From DAHUXN01 sp963729815 (lineage in GTDB: Bacteria; Acidobacteriota; Terriglobia; Acidiferrales; UBA7541), in contig CAVSPU010000001.1 of assembly GCA_963729815.1 (NCBI GenBank), positions 1 through 64,000 of the forward strand: a DNA stretch of 64,000 bases. Reading direction: 5' to 3'. Positions 42,837-52,227 of the stretch are shown one piece after another (the stretch's first letter is position 1; the number at the start of each line of letters is the position of its first letter). Under the pieces are notes generated by a model. The model searched no databases. It saw only the letters and a list, made by a program, of their open reading frames with translations, and was not told the origin of the DNA. Made by a program: the position numbers and the translations under genes.

Positions 42837-43304
42837 TTACTGTTTTCCCGTTGTCAGGCAAGTTCCCGTGCGCATACCCCTCACCGTGAACTTCATTGAC
42901 ACGCCTTGGCTGGCCTTTGGCTTCACTGTTCTCACCACTGAAAATCCCGTATCGCCCAAGTTTCCTTGCACATGCACGCTACGGTTCGTACAGTCGGCGT
43001 CATACGAGATTCGCCCATTCCCGCTTTTCAAATTCTTCACCGCGCATGATTCTTCTTTTTCTTCTTGCGCATCCGTGCGGTCATTGAAAATCTCTTCTGG
43101 ATTCGCCAAATCTCTCGGCCGCACGCAGCGCGCCGCTGTGCGCGACTGGTTTTGCCTCTGCTCCTGTACTTCATATGTGATGGTCAAAACGTATTTCCCT
43201 GGCCTTAGCTCCACACTAGGCGTCGCCGCGAACGCTCGGCGCGCATTTGGCATCGCTGTCATCAGCAAAATGAATCCTGCAATCGCGCTCGTCTTCCGCT
43301 TCAT
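42837..43304 (-). CDS. secreted DUF3617-like protein
   Basis: 155 residues. Signal peptide (KTSAIAGFILLMTAMPNARR then AFA). The mature domain SVELRPGKYVLTITYEVQEQ, ARCVRPRDLANPEEIF, SCAVKNLKSGNGRISYDADC and MRTGTCLTTGKQ keeps the DUF3617 Cys pattern and its terminal RIG/TGxC style. Second representative of this type in the block. Confidence 0.7.
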   Translation of the reverse strand: MKRKTSAIAGFILLMTAMPNARRAFAATPSVELRPGKYVLTITYEVQEQRQNQSRTAARCVRPRDLANPEEIFNDRTDAQEEKEESCAVKNLKSGNGRISYDADCTNRSVHVQGNLGDTGFSVVRTVKPKASQGVSMKFTVRGMRTGTCLTTGKQ

Positions 43305-43337
43305 TCTCGTTGACGCTTGCTCGTCATTTCTGTTTGC

Positions 43338-44165
43338 CTATTGCGCGTTCTCCGCCACTTGAAAAGACCACAGCGTGTCGAACATCAACCCCGCCCCCTG
43401 GCCTCGCGCCACGTCTCCGCCCGAAAATTTTTCGTTCCGCGACACAGGCCGCAGCACCACCGCATATTCACCCGGCAAAAGCGGCGACTGTGGCGTCATC
43501 TGGTACTCGCCGGCCGCTGTTTTTTGCAGGGTGACCGCAACGCGATCTTCGACAAACGACGAATAAATTTCCCAGTCCGCGGCATCGCGTGAACGCGCAT
43601 CCTCTCTTCCGCGCGTCGCTCCGGCCAGCCGGCAGGTGTTCTGGGCCGGCGTGAGCTTCACAATTTCCGGCGCAAATTCCTCTGGATTCACGCCCGGCGC
43701 TTTTGCGAAATTCACGGAAAACGTCGGCGTGCTCGTCTGCAGCACGTTCGCCGACGCTGGTCCCGGAACGCCCCACACGTACGTCACGGTCGGCTGGCGT
43801 CGCGCCATCATTCCTCCGAAAATGCCTCCAGCCTGCTCCACCGCTGAGCCCCCGACGCCGTTGTTTATGTGCGACGCTGCGCTCCACGACGCGTCGTTGA
43901 CGCCAGCTTGAATTCCTTCCGTTACTGCGGAGTCCCCGGCGAGGCTGCCCAGCGATTGTGGCTTTGTTTTCGTCTCCGCCAGCTGCGTCTTTTCCAGCGG
44001 CAGCGTCTGCGAAGCTCCGTTCTGAACAACGGCCACCGACGGCATCTGCCATCTTGGCCCAGACGCAGCACCAGGTTCCGGCGCTTGCTGGCCAAATGAG
44101 ACATCGCAAATCGCGAGCGCCAAAAAGCTCGCCAGCGCCGCCACTTTGTAGCTTCTCGCAATCAT
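43338..44165 (-). CDS. secreted protein of unknown function
   Basis: 275 residues. Signal peptide (VAALASFLALAICDVSFGQ). The mature part is soluble, Gly/Ala/Pro-rich, with two beta-type domains (TVTYVWGVPGPASANVL, EYQMTPQSPLLPGEYAVVLR, FDTLWSFQVAENAQ). The pattern resembles proteins carrying a C-terminal strand domain for envelope components. No family recognised. Confidence 0.65.
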   Translation of the reverse strand: MIARSYKVAALASFLALAICDVSFGQQAPEPGAASGPRWQMPSVAVVQNGASQTLPLEKTQLAETKTKPQSLGSLAGDSAVTEGIQAGVNDASWSAASHINNGVGGSAVEQAGGIFGGMMARRQPTVTYVWGVPGPASANVLQTSTPTFSVNFAKAPGVNPEEFAPEIVKLTPAQNTCRLAGATRGREDARSRDAADWEIYSSFVEDRVAVTLQKTAAGEYQMTPQSPLLPGEYAVVLRPVSRNEKFSGGDVARGQGAGLMFDTLWSFQVAENAQ

Positions 44166-44225
44166 GTTCTCGCTCCTTCATCTCATCTCGATTTGCTTCG
44201 ACTCACTTCCGCATTGTCTCCGCGC

Positions 44226-46307
44226 TTACCACGGGCTCACGCCGCGCGGGCCCCACACCGTTATCCACAGGCTATAAACGGAGACGCTCGCATAATCGAG
44301 TGCATTCCCGGGGTTGCTCGTCGGCCAGCATCCTTGCTCTTGCCACGAGATTTGAACCGATGTCGGCGAGGTGTAGTTAACGCCCCAATTCCCATTCGTT
44401 GAAAATTGTCCGTTCGGCGACGACTGACAATCCGCCGCCGTTAGGTCTGAGTGGTACAACTGCACGCCGTTGTTGGCTAGGCGGAATCCCGGCGCAAAGT
44501 GGAATTGATAACTGTCCGTGCCGCCAGGAAATGTGTACGAGCCCGGAAGCGTGAAACTAATTAAGTTCCGGTTGACTCCGAGGGTGTGCTGCGGCGCGCT
44601 GTATATCCACGGCGTCTCATATAGCGGGAGAACAGCACCGCCGCTCGAGTTATTGACACTGGCCAGCTGAATCGTGATCGCACTGGGCGACTGCGGAACG
44701 GTCGTCAGCGTCTGAACGTCGTATGCTGCCGCAAAATTGAAGCCGCCCGCCTGATACAACTGCCCGCCCGCTGTCTTCACCACCAGCGTCACGTTATTGG
44801 TGTCATAAAGTCCGCTTGCGTTCGGGTCAATCTGTGCAGTGATTTGCCGATCGCTCCACCCATTCGCGGGGATCTGAAAACTTACTTGGCCCATCGCAAC
44901 GCCCAACGGATGGTACATAGCTGGACCGCTTGGGTAGTGCACGCCGCTCAAGTACACCTGTCCGGGCGTTGTTCCAAAACCGCAGCCCTGAATCACAAAT
45001 GTGCCTTCAGCTCCTGCGATCGGACTGAAAAGCACGCCGGACTTTTGCCCATCCACGCCGCCGATCCCATTGATGCAAACTTGTGTCTGCGCCTGTGTTG
45101 CCGTAGCGGCTCGCGTCATAATTGACGGAGTAGGGTGTTGCCCTCCAGCCGGCTGTTGGCGCGTCGGGCCGTTTGGTGTCAGCGCGGTGGCCTGCGATCC
45201 GGCAGCAGTCCCGACTGGCATACTTCCTTGAGCCGACATTGTCTGGCTCGCGCCGCCGTTCCCGTTGAGCAATGTAGGATTTTGGTTCGCGTTGCCCGCC
45301 AGTAATGTCCCGCCTGTCGGCGCTCCCGTTTGCGCTCCGGCCGGTGGCACACCGCCTGTGAACGCGGGCGAGAGCAATGGGCGCGCAGCCGTGCTTTGCC
45401 TTTGCAGCACTGCGATCGCCGCAGTATTCGAGCCGTTACCAGGTCCGCCCGGCGCACTCGGCTTCGGGCCCACTGGAATCGCGCGCGTTAGTGCCAGCGT
45501 GACCATCCTGTTCTTCTGCCATGGTTGCGTGCCGCCTTGCGTCAGCGGACGAGCAACTACTCCCGTCAAGTTACGCCCATACGGCGAACCCCCACCAGTC
45601 CCGCCTGTAACGGAGTGAAGGCCGGAGCCGCCGGGGTTCAGAGCAGGGTTCAGTCCTGAACCCGCTCCGCCGCCGGAGCCACCGCCGCTATTACCTGTGG
45701 GTCTGCCTGTACCGCACGCACTGGCTATCTCTTTCGCGTCGACGCCGATGGTGAGAACTGGATTGCTGCCGGTGAAGCGATTAAAGCCGTGATGGGCAAT
45801 TTGTGCGCCAACGCCATTTCCGAGCGCGGCAACTTGTACGTCCGCCATATCCCAGTTATCTGGAGACTGAAATGCTTGCGCGATGGCAATCGGTGCGGCT
45901 AAAGTAGCCAACTCCGGTATGCTCCCGATGTTAAAGCCACCATCCGCTATGTGGACGAGCCGGAACGCGCGAATTTCGCTTGGCGGAACAGGATGGGCCA
46001 GGGGAATGGCCACTATATTGACGCTGTTGTTCGGCCAGTTCTGGCTCTTATTGACATTTGGCGCAAGTTGGTACCCGCCAGTCGTGAAATAAATGACGAT
46101 GTTCAAGTTGTCGTGACCGCCTCGCAGGTCGTCATTGCTCGTCGCAAATTTCATGCGCAGCTGCGTCACTGTGCATGATCCGCCGCTGCCGCCGGACCCT
46201 CCTCCGTTCTGGCCAAACGCCGCGCCCGCAAGAAGCACGGCGCAAATCATCACGAACATCATTCGCTCAAGAACTTGTCCGATTCCCCATTCCATTCGCT
46301 TCCTCAT
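44226..46307 (-). CDS. large secreted Gly-rich protein
   Basis: 693 residues with AGAGGA before the ATG. Signal peptide (MMFVMICAVLLAGAAFG). An N-terminal beta domain (LRMKFATSNDDLRGGHDNLN, ANVNKSQNWPNNSVNIVAIP), a long Gly/Pro/Thr low-complexity linker (about residues 200-400), and C-terminal beta domains; one starts FSPIAGAEGTFVIQGCGFGT, an IPT/TIG-like block. It is probably extracellular. Last minus-strand gene of the block. Confidence 0.7.
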   Translation of the reverse strand: MRKRMEWGIGQVLERMMFVMICAVLLAGAAFGQNGGGSGGSGGSCTVTQLRMKFATSNDDLRGGHDNLNIVIYFTTGGYQLAPNVNKSQNWPNNSVNIVAIPLAHPVPPSEIRAFRLVHIADGGFNIGSIPELATLAAPIAIAQAFQSPDNWDMADVQVAALGNGVGAQIAHHGFNRFTGSNPVLTIGVDAKEIASACGTGRPTGNSGGGSGGGAGSGLNPALNPGGSGLHSVTGGTGGGSPYGRNLTGVVARPLTQGGTQPWQKNRMVTLALTRAIPVGPKPSAPGGPGNGSNTAAIAVLQRQSTAARPLLSPAFTGGVPPAGAQTGAPTGGTLLAGNANQNPTLLNGNGGASQTMSAQGSMPVGTAAGSQATALTPNGPTRQQPAGGQHPTPSIMTRAATATQAQTQVCINGIGGVDGQKSGVLFSPIAGAEGTFVIQGCGFGTTPGQVYLSGVHYPSGPAMYHPLGVAMGQVSFQIPANGWSDRQITAQIDPNASGLYDTNNVTLVVKTAGGQLYQAGGFNFAAAYDVQTLTTVPQSPSAITIQLASVNNSSGGAVLPLYETPWIYSAPQHTLGVNRNLISFTLPGSYTFPGGTDSYQFHFAPGFRLANNGVQLYHSDLTAADCQSSPNGQFSTNGNWGVNYTSPTSVQISWQEQGCWPTSNPGNALDYASVSVYSLWITVWGPRGVSPW

Positions 46308-46532
46308 CGTCGATTCCTCTCACGACAGCGCGTCAGAAAATCTTTGCATCTGAGCACGATGAAATACCGGACAAAAGCCGCACCGTCAAAGGACGAGCTG
46401 GCTACATTTCTATGACCTGCTAATTGCAATGGAATGAGTGGGCTACATGACTCCGTGACGAGATGGCCGATTCCGCGCAGCAACTTGTGATATACTCTGC
46501 CTCAAGTTTTCAGGCCCCTGCGAGAGAATCCC

Positions 46533-49433
46533 GTGGACATTCGCGCACATTCGCGCCTGTTTCGTTTTGGGCTTTTTGAAGCAGATCTAGAGAACGCCCG
46601 CCTCACGCGAAAAGGTGTGCGAATTCGCCTTCAAGAGCAGCCTTTTCGCATCCTGGCGATGCTTCTGGAGCGCCCGGGCCAGATCGTCACGCGCGAGGAG
46701 CTCCGCCCGGAATTGTGGCCTACGGGAACTTACGTTGATTTCGATGGCAGTTTGAACGCGGCGCTCAAGCGTCTTCGCAGCGCTCTTGATGACGACGCGG
46801 ATAATCCTCGCTTCATCGAAACAATACCTAAGCGCGGCTACCGTTTCATCGCACCCGTCAACATTGAAGGCCCTGCCTTGTCACGAGAACCTGAAATTCC
46901 GCCGCCCCTTTCTGATGTTCTTCCGAAACCCGTTGAGATTCGCTCTCGGGCAAATCTGCCCGCCCCTGCAATCGCGCCGCGCGTTTCTGGTCGCCGCTGG
47001 GTTTTTGTGCTTGGCCCCGCCGTGATTCTGCTCGCGCTCTCGGCAGTTTTCATTCTTCGCAAACGCGCTGCCGCTCCTCCTCCCGTCCGTCCCGAACAAT
47101 CTTCCGTCGATATTGGTTCGCTGCGCCGCTCGGTTGCCGTCCTCGGTTTTCAAAATGCTTCTGGGCGCTCCAGTGACGCCTGGCTTTCTACCTCGCTCGC
47201 GGAAATGCTTCGCACGGAACTCGGCGCCGGGGGCAGTCTCCGCGTTGTCCCTGGCGAAAATGTCGCCCAGTTTCGCATGAGCTCGCCATGGTCAGAGACT
47301 GACTCTCTCAGCCAGCAAACCGCCTCGCGCATCGGCAAGGCTTTGGACAGCGACCTTCTCGTTCTCGGTTCCTTTGCCGCAGTGGGCGAGCCACAGGATG
47401 GCAGCGTTCGCGTGGATTTTCGTTTGCAGGATGCGCAGACCGCCGAGATTTTGTACGAAGGCGCGGAGACCGGCAGCGAAAAGCAATTCTTCGGACTTGT
47501 GGCCAAGGTCGGTGCCGCCCTGCGCGAGCGTTTGGGCCTTCCGATGATTTCCGAATCGGAAGAGGCCGGCGTAGTCTCTTCGCTGCCTGCCGATCCGGAT
47601 GCCAATCGCTTTTATTCTCTCGGGCTAGCCAAATTGCGCGACGCCGATGTCGCCGCTGCCAAAGATCTTTTCTTGCAAGCGGAAAAGCTCGTGCCTCGCT
47701 TTGCGCTCGTTCACCTGATGCTTTACAGAGCGTGGGCTGGCTTGGGTTATGATCAGAAGGCTAAGGCTGAAATCAAAACCGCTTACGAACTTTCTTCCGG
47801 CCTTCCCCAGGTCGATAAATTGCAGATTGAAGGCTCCTATTATCTGACCGTTAAGAATCCGGAGAGCGCGATCAGCGCCTACCGCGCTCTCTACGCGCTC
47901 TATCCGGATAGCGTCGACTATGCCGAGCAGCTCATAATCGCCCTCAATAATCCCGGCCATCGCGAAGAGGCTCTGGCCATAATCCAGCAGCTCCGCAAGC
48001 TGCCACCGCCCGCATCTGAAGACCCGCGCATTGATTTTTGGCAGGGGCAGCTTGTCTCTTATGCCGAGGGCACGGCTGCGCAGCCATATTTTGAAAAGGC
48101 CGCCGCCGAAGCCGCTTCGCGCGGGCAAGAGCTGCTTTACGCGCATTTCCGCTTGAATCAATGCATCAACGCGGTTTACGGCGACCGCCCCCAGGGCGCA
48201 GTGGCTCACTGTCAGGAGGCCTACAATATTTTTATGGCCGCGGGCAATCATCTTTATGCTGCTGACGCGCTCCGCACCATGGGCGACCGTCGCGGTGCCA
48301 AGGGTGATCTCACTGGCGCGCGCGAGCTGTACCAACAAGCCCTCGCCCTCCTCTTGCCCCTTGGCGAGCACGAAAAGACTGGCGTCGTGTTGAACAACAT
48401 GGCTATCACTTACGAGAATCAGGGACAAATCGAGAAATCCGAGAAGCTTTTTCGCCAGGCCGCGCAGACCTGGACAGAGTGCGGCGATACCAAGAATGCG
48501 GGCGTTGCTCTCGGCAACCTCGGTGACGTCCTGATGTTGCGCGGTCAGCTTCACGCTGCCGAATTGCAGTACAACCGTGCGCGAACCCAGGTCGAAGTCG
48601 GCGATCCCAATGGCATTGCCTATCTCCTGTATAGCATCGCAAATATCCGCTTGTACGAGGGCGATATTTCCGGCGCGCAGCTTTATGCCACACAGGCCAT
48701 GGCCATGGCTCGCCGCGTCAAGAACACCTCCGATGTTGCCGAAGCCAGCGAGACCATGGGCGCTATCCAGATTGCCGCAGATGATCTACCTGGTGCCAGC
48801 CAAAGCTTCCAGCAAGCTCTAGATATCCTCCAGAAAAAGGATAGTCAAATCGGTACTGCTGAAATCGAAGCCGGCGCCGCTGGCGTTTCGCTCGAAGAAG
48901 GAAAATTTTCCGAAGCGGAGCAGGCGCTGAGGAAATCCTTGGTCGTGTTCCACGCCGAAAGTGACATCCTCAATGAAGTTCCCGCAGAAACGGATTTGGC
49001 CCGCGCTTTGCTCTACGAAGGCAAACTTGTCGAGGCTCGCCACGCGATTTCCGATGCCATCGTGCTCAGCTCCAGCAGCACGGATCCAAATCTGAAATTG
49101 CCTATTGCGATTCAAGACGCGCGCATCCAGGCTGCTGAACTCGTCGCGCACGCCGGCGCAAAGTCTAGGGTCGATTTCACAGGACCACGCCGCAAACTTC
49201 AAAGTGTGCGCTCGGTTTCGCACAGCCTTGGTTATTACGGCATCGAGTGCGACAGCCGCTTGGCCTTAGCCGAACTGGAACTTCGCGAAAATTCTCCGTC
49301 TGCCCGCGCGCACCTCGCGCAACTCGCAAAGGAAGCCCGAACGCATGGCCTAAATCGCGTCGCTCGCGAGGCCACTAGCCTCGCAGATTCCGCCACTACA
49401 TCATCGAGCCATCTGGTTTCTCAGCTGCGGTAG
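46533..49433 (+). CDS. winged-helix DNA-binding / transmembrane / TPR protein
   Basis: 966 residues from GTG 46533. N-terminal OmpR/PhoB-type winged helix (FRFGLFEADLENARLTRKGV, EELRPELWPTGTYVDFDGSL, NPRFIETIPKRGYRFIAPV), one membrane helix (WVFVLGPAVILLALSAVFIL), a TolB-N/FlgO-like region (SVAVLGFQNASGRSSDAWLS) and many TPR units to the C-terminus (for example AGNHLYAADALRTMGDRRGA, AITYENQGQIEKSEKLFRQA). This membrane-anchored CadC-like design is common in Acidobacteriota. Targets unknown. It lies directly before the third tRNA-Asn fragment. Confidence 0.92.
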   Translation: MDIRAHSRLFRFGLFEADLENARLTRKGVRIRLQEQPFRILAMLLERPGQIVTREELRPELWPTGTYVDFDGSLNAALKRLRSALDDDADNPRFIETIPKRGYRFIAPVNIEGPALSREPEIPPPLSDVLPKPVEIRSRANLPAPAIAPRVSGRRWVFVLGPAVILLALSAVFILRKRAAAPPPVRPEQSSVDIGSLRRSVAVLGFQNASGRSSDAWLSTSLAEMLRTELGAGGSLRVVPGENVAQFRMSSPWSETDSLSQQTASRIGKALDSDLLVLGSFAAVGEPQDGSVRVDFRLQDAQTAEILYEGAETGSEKQFFGLVAKVGAALRERLGLPMISESEEAGVVSSLPADPDANRFYSLGLAKLRDADVAAAKDLFLQAEKLVPRFALVHLMLYRAWAGLGYDQKAKAEIKTAYELSSGLPQVDKLQIEGSYYLTVKNPESAISAYRALYALYPDSVDYAEQLIIALNNPGHREEALAIIQQLRKLPPPASEDPRIDFWQGQLVSYAEGTAAQPYFEKAAAEAASRGQELLYAHFRLNQCINAVYGDRPQGAVAHCQEAYNIFMAAGNHLYAADALRTMGDRRGAKGDLTGARELYQQALALLLPLGEHEKTGVVLNNMAITYENQGQIEKSEKLFRQAAQTWTECGDTKNAGVALGNLGDVLMLRGQLHAAELQYNRARTQVEVGDPNGIAYLLYSIANIRLYEGDISGAQLYATQAMAMARRVKNTSDVAEASETMGAIQIAADDLPGASQSFQQALDILQKKDSQIGTAEIEAGAAGVSLEEGKFSEAEQALRKSLVVFHAESDILNEVPAETDLARALLYEGKLVEARHAISDAIVLSSSSTDPNLKLPIAIQDARIQAAELVAHAGAKSRVDFTGPRRKLQSVRSVSHSLGYYGIECDSRLALAELELRENSPSARAHLAQLAKEARTHGLNRVAREATSLADSATTSSSHLVSQLR

Positions 49434-49852
49434 AGACCAGAGCCGTCGGGTGGCGCAAAGCGATCACGCGCTGAATAGGCCAGTAGGCTCGCATTCGGCA
49501 CGGCGTAGTAAGAACGTGGTATCAAACGCGGGGAACGGAGCAAAAAGCGAATAAGAAAGAAGAAAGACTAAGAGGGAAGCAACTCATCCAGTTTTGCATC
49601 AACTCGTCTGGTCCCTTCGGTTTACGTTAGCTCCGGCGATGTCTGATAAAACTACTTCACTGGCTGTTAACCGAAGGGCTGCTAGTTCGAATCTAGCCCG
49701 GGGAGCCATTCTTCTCAATCTAGCGCCAACCCATCCGAGCTGGATTCCCCGGCGCGCAGCGCCACGATTCTTCGAACAATCAGTTACTCGATGTGTTTCC
49801 GATCAATTCCACAAGCCAACAGCCCTCCGCATTTTCCCGCTAACGATACGTC
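49434..49852. other. boundary region with the third tRNA fragment, no gene recognised
   Basis: 419 bp between the TPR gene and the next protein. Apart from the attachment repeat at 49662-49708, I see no coding or RNA structure. Confidence 0.4.
49662..49708 (+). repeat. attachment repeat 3 (diverged tRNA-Asn 3' end)
   Basis: 47 bp matching the tRNA-Asn 3' end with one mismatch (GGGCT instead of GGGTT in the variable/T region). The six bases after CCA (TTCTTC) also match those after the intact tRNA at 7736, but not those after the copy at 30616. Not a functional tRNA. It marks the right end of the second block. Confidence 0.9.
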
Positions 49853-51055
49853 TTGCCCTTGCCTCGCCCGGAAACGCTCGCCCTTGCTTCGCGTCGCGGA
49901 GTGAATTACAGTCGAAGCCGTTCAGCCAAGCGCTGGGCAGAGAGCAAACCGCACGGAACGGATGGCCTGAGCTTGTCGCGCAAATCTTCGAGTGTCTACG
50001 AAGTTCAGCCGCTAAACTTTCGCGGCCTGCACACGTATCCGTTGGCCTCGCGGCCGAGCAAGGTAAATGTCGGCCAGTTCGCCAAGCCGCATCGCCAGGG
50101 CGCGTCCTTCGCGGAATTTCTCGATTCGCTGCCGCATATTTTGGCTGCTAATGATCTGCGCGCCATTGCGCGAGCCGTCGTCGACGCCCGCGCGCGTCGC
50201 GCCACGATTCTCTGGGGCATGGGCGGCCACGTCATCAAAGTCGGCCTGGGTCCGCTGCTCATCGACTTGCTGCGCCGCGGCTTCATCAGTGGCATCGCCA
50301 TGAACGGCTCGGCCTTGATCCACGATTTCGAAATCGCCATGGCCGGCGGCACTTCGGAAGATGTCGATGCCGTGCTCGGCGAGGGGAAATTCGGCATGGC
50401 CGAAGAGACCGGTCGTTACGTCAACGAAATGGCCGCGCTCGCTCGCCGCTCCGGCATCGGATTCGGCGAAGCGGCGGGCAAATTCCTCGCGCGGCAGGGC
50501 GCCCGCGCCAAGCATCTCGACAAAAGCGTTTTGGCCGCCGCGTATCGCGAAAAAATCCCCGTGACCGTGCATGTCGCCATCGGCGCAGATATTTCGCATA
50601 TTCATCGCACCGCTTCCGGCGAAGATCTGGGCGCATCCACCCATCACGACTTCAAATTATTCTGCGCGCTCGTGCGGCAGATGCATCCTGGCGGCGTGTA
50701 TCTGAACTGGGGCTCCGCCGTGATCCTGCCCGAGGTCTTTCTGAAGGCGATCACCGTCGCGCGCAATCTCGGCACTCCTCTGCGCCCCATCACCACCGCG
50801 AATTTCGATTTTCTGCAGCATTACCGGCCGCTGCAGAACGTCGTCAAGCGCCCCACGGCCAATCCGCCCGGCGCCAAACTCGGTGACTCCGGGAAATCCG
50901 CGGGCTACGCGCTCACGGGCCATCACGAGATTCTCATGCCCTTGTTCGCCGCAGCTCTCGTCGAAGCGGATGAACCCGTCGCCAATCACCGAATGGAAAA
51001 AGAAAGCACGCGGGCAACGGCGCCCTCCCATCGCCAGCGTCGTCCTCGAAAATGA
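49853..51055 (+). CDS. deoxyhypusine-synthase-like conserved protein
   Basis: Up to 400 residues; the start is uncertain, since the conserved part begins near 49990 (VYEVQPLNFRGLHTYPLASR). A Rossmann-type core with TILWGMGGHVIKVGLGPLLI, GIAMNGSALIHDFEIAMAG and HVAIGADISHIHR resembles the deoxyhypusine synthase fold. Bacterial homologues have no established role. The basic tail (RATAPSHRQRRPRK) may be an artefact of GC-rich frame extension. ATGA overlap with the next gene. Confidence 0.65.
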   Translation: MPLPRPETLALASRRGVNYSRSRSAKRWAESKPHGTDGLSLSRKSSSVYEVQPLNFRGLHTYPLASRPSKVNVGQFAKPHRQGASFAEFLDSLPHILAANDLRAIARAVVDARARRATILWGMGGHVIKVGLGPLLIDLLRRGFISGIAMNGSALIHDFEIAMAGGTSEDVDAVLGEGKFGMAEETGRYVNEMAALARRSGIGFGEAAGKFLARQGARAKHLDKSVLAAAYREKIPVTVHVAIGADISHIHRTASGEDLGASTHHDFKLFCALVRQMHPGGVYLNWGSAVILPEVFLKAITVARNLGTPLRPITTANFDFLQHYRPLQNVVKRPTANPPGAKLGDSGKSAGYALTGHHEILMPLFAAALVEADEPVANHRMEKESTRATAPSHRQRRPRK

Positions 51056-51939
51056 CTCTCGCCGGCCCGGAAAATCCGCTCCCGCCCGCCGATTCGCCCG
51101 CTCCCGAATCGTCTTCGACCATCTTCCTTCCGCCCACGCCTCCATCGCCACTCGATCTCGAAAATGCCCGCGCCCCAGAAGACATTCGCACGCCCTGGGG
51201 CGGCGCCGAGCTGTTGATCTTTTTCGGTTTCGCCATCGCCAGCCTGGTCGTCCTCGAAATCATCATCGTTTCTTATCTGCTGGCGCGCTATCACATGTCC
51301 ACGGACCAACTGACGCAACTCATGAAGACGAATGCTCCGTTCGCCGTCGGTTTCCAGGCGGTTTGGTCCGCTGTCATACTTCTATTCCTCCTGCTGATGA
51401 TTCGCGTCTACCATCGCGCGCCATTCTGGCGCTCGCTCGGTTGGCGCCGCTTCGACTTGCGCGAGATTCCTCCTGCGGGAATTGCCATACTCTGCGTCTT
51501 CGGCGGCATCGCGTTGGCCGCATCCGTTGGTGTTGTCTCTTACTTCGTGGGCAACAAATCCGAACTCCCCATCGAGCAGTTGTTTCGCACGCGCTCCGAT
51601 GTCCTTTGGCTCATGGTTTTCGGCATCGCTTTCGCGCCGTTTTTCGAGGAGACGATTTTCCGCGGCTATTTGTATCCCGTCTTCGCTCGCAAATGGGGCA
51701 TTCCGACCGGCATCATCATCACGGGAATTCTTTTTGGCGGCATGCATGCGGCGCAACTCTGGGGAGGCTGGGCGCAGATCGCCATATTGGTCTTCGTCGG
51801 CATCGCGCTCACGTGGGCCCGCGCGCGCGCCCGTTCCGTTCTTGCCTCCTATTTGATCCACCTCAGTTACAACTCAATTCTCTTCCTGGCTTTTTTCGCC
51901 GGCACCCAGGGACTCAAACACATCCCGCCGATTCATTGA
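51052..51939 (+). CDS. CPBP intramembrane metalloprotease
   Basis: 295 residues. A Pro-rich cytoplasmic start, then about seven membrane segments with the CPBP motifs EETIFRGYLYPVFARKWG, FGGMHAAQLWG and SYLIHLSYNS. All three putative metal-binding motifs are intact. Co-translated with the preceding gene. Unrelated by position to the RiPP cluster proteases. Confidence 0.88.
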   Translation: MTLAGPENPLPPADSPAPESSSTIFLPPTPPSPLDLENARAPEDIRTPWGGAELLIFFGFAIASLVVLEIIIVSYLLARYHMSTDQLTQLMKTNAPFAVGFQAVWSAVILLFLLLMIRVYHRAPFWRSLGWRRFDLREIPPAGIAILCVFGGIALAASVGVVSYFVGNKSELPIEQLFRTRSDVLWLMVFGIAFAPFFEETIFRGYLYPVFARKWGIPTGIIITGILFGGMHAAQLWGGWAQIAILVFVGIALTWARARARSVLASYLIHLSYNSILFLAFFAGTQGLKHIPPIH

Positions 51940-52095
51940 CCTTTGCCTTTTTCGCTTTACGCTGTCATCCCGAACCCAGCGCGTCGCCTGTGCGCGATGG
52001 AGGTGAGGCTTGCCTGCCGTGGCAGGGACCTGCTTCTCTAAAACCCGGCAGCATGGGCCACTAACGCGCCAATCATGTACAATCATTTTGAATGG

Positions 52096-52194
52096 TGGAT
52101 CAGTTTGAGTTTTCTTACAAACGGGGCCCCCAGGTCCCCGGATAGGGGAGCCTGGGGGATCGTCGCACAAGGAGCCAAAATTCAAACTGACCCA
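52096..52194. repeat. nested hairpin, possible small dispersed repeat
   Basis: Inner stem CCCCCAGG-T-CCCC / GGGG-AG-CCTGGGGG at 52127-52158 inside imperfect outer arms TGGATCAGTTTGAGTTTT (52096-52113) and AAAATTCAAACTGACCCA (52177-52194). It spans most of the intergenic gap before mtnA. It has no T-run, so it looks like a miniature repeat rather than a simple terminator. Confidence 0.6.
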
Positions 52195-52227
52195 TTGCCA
52201 ATTGTTGTTTGCTGTTGACTCGCGGAG

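Noticed and set aside
47625..48554. 309-codon antisense frame within the TPR gene
   Set aside because: Shadow of the plus-strand TPR coding region in high-GC DNA; no start signal and no family character.
49662..49708. tRNA-Asn gene
   Set aside because: Only the 3' part is present; acceptor 5' strand and D arm are missing, so it is an attachment-site remnant.
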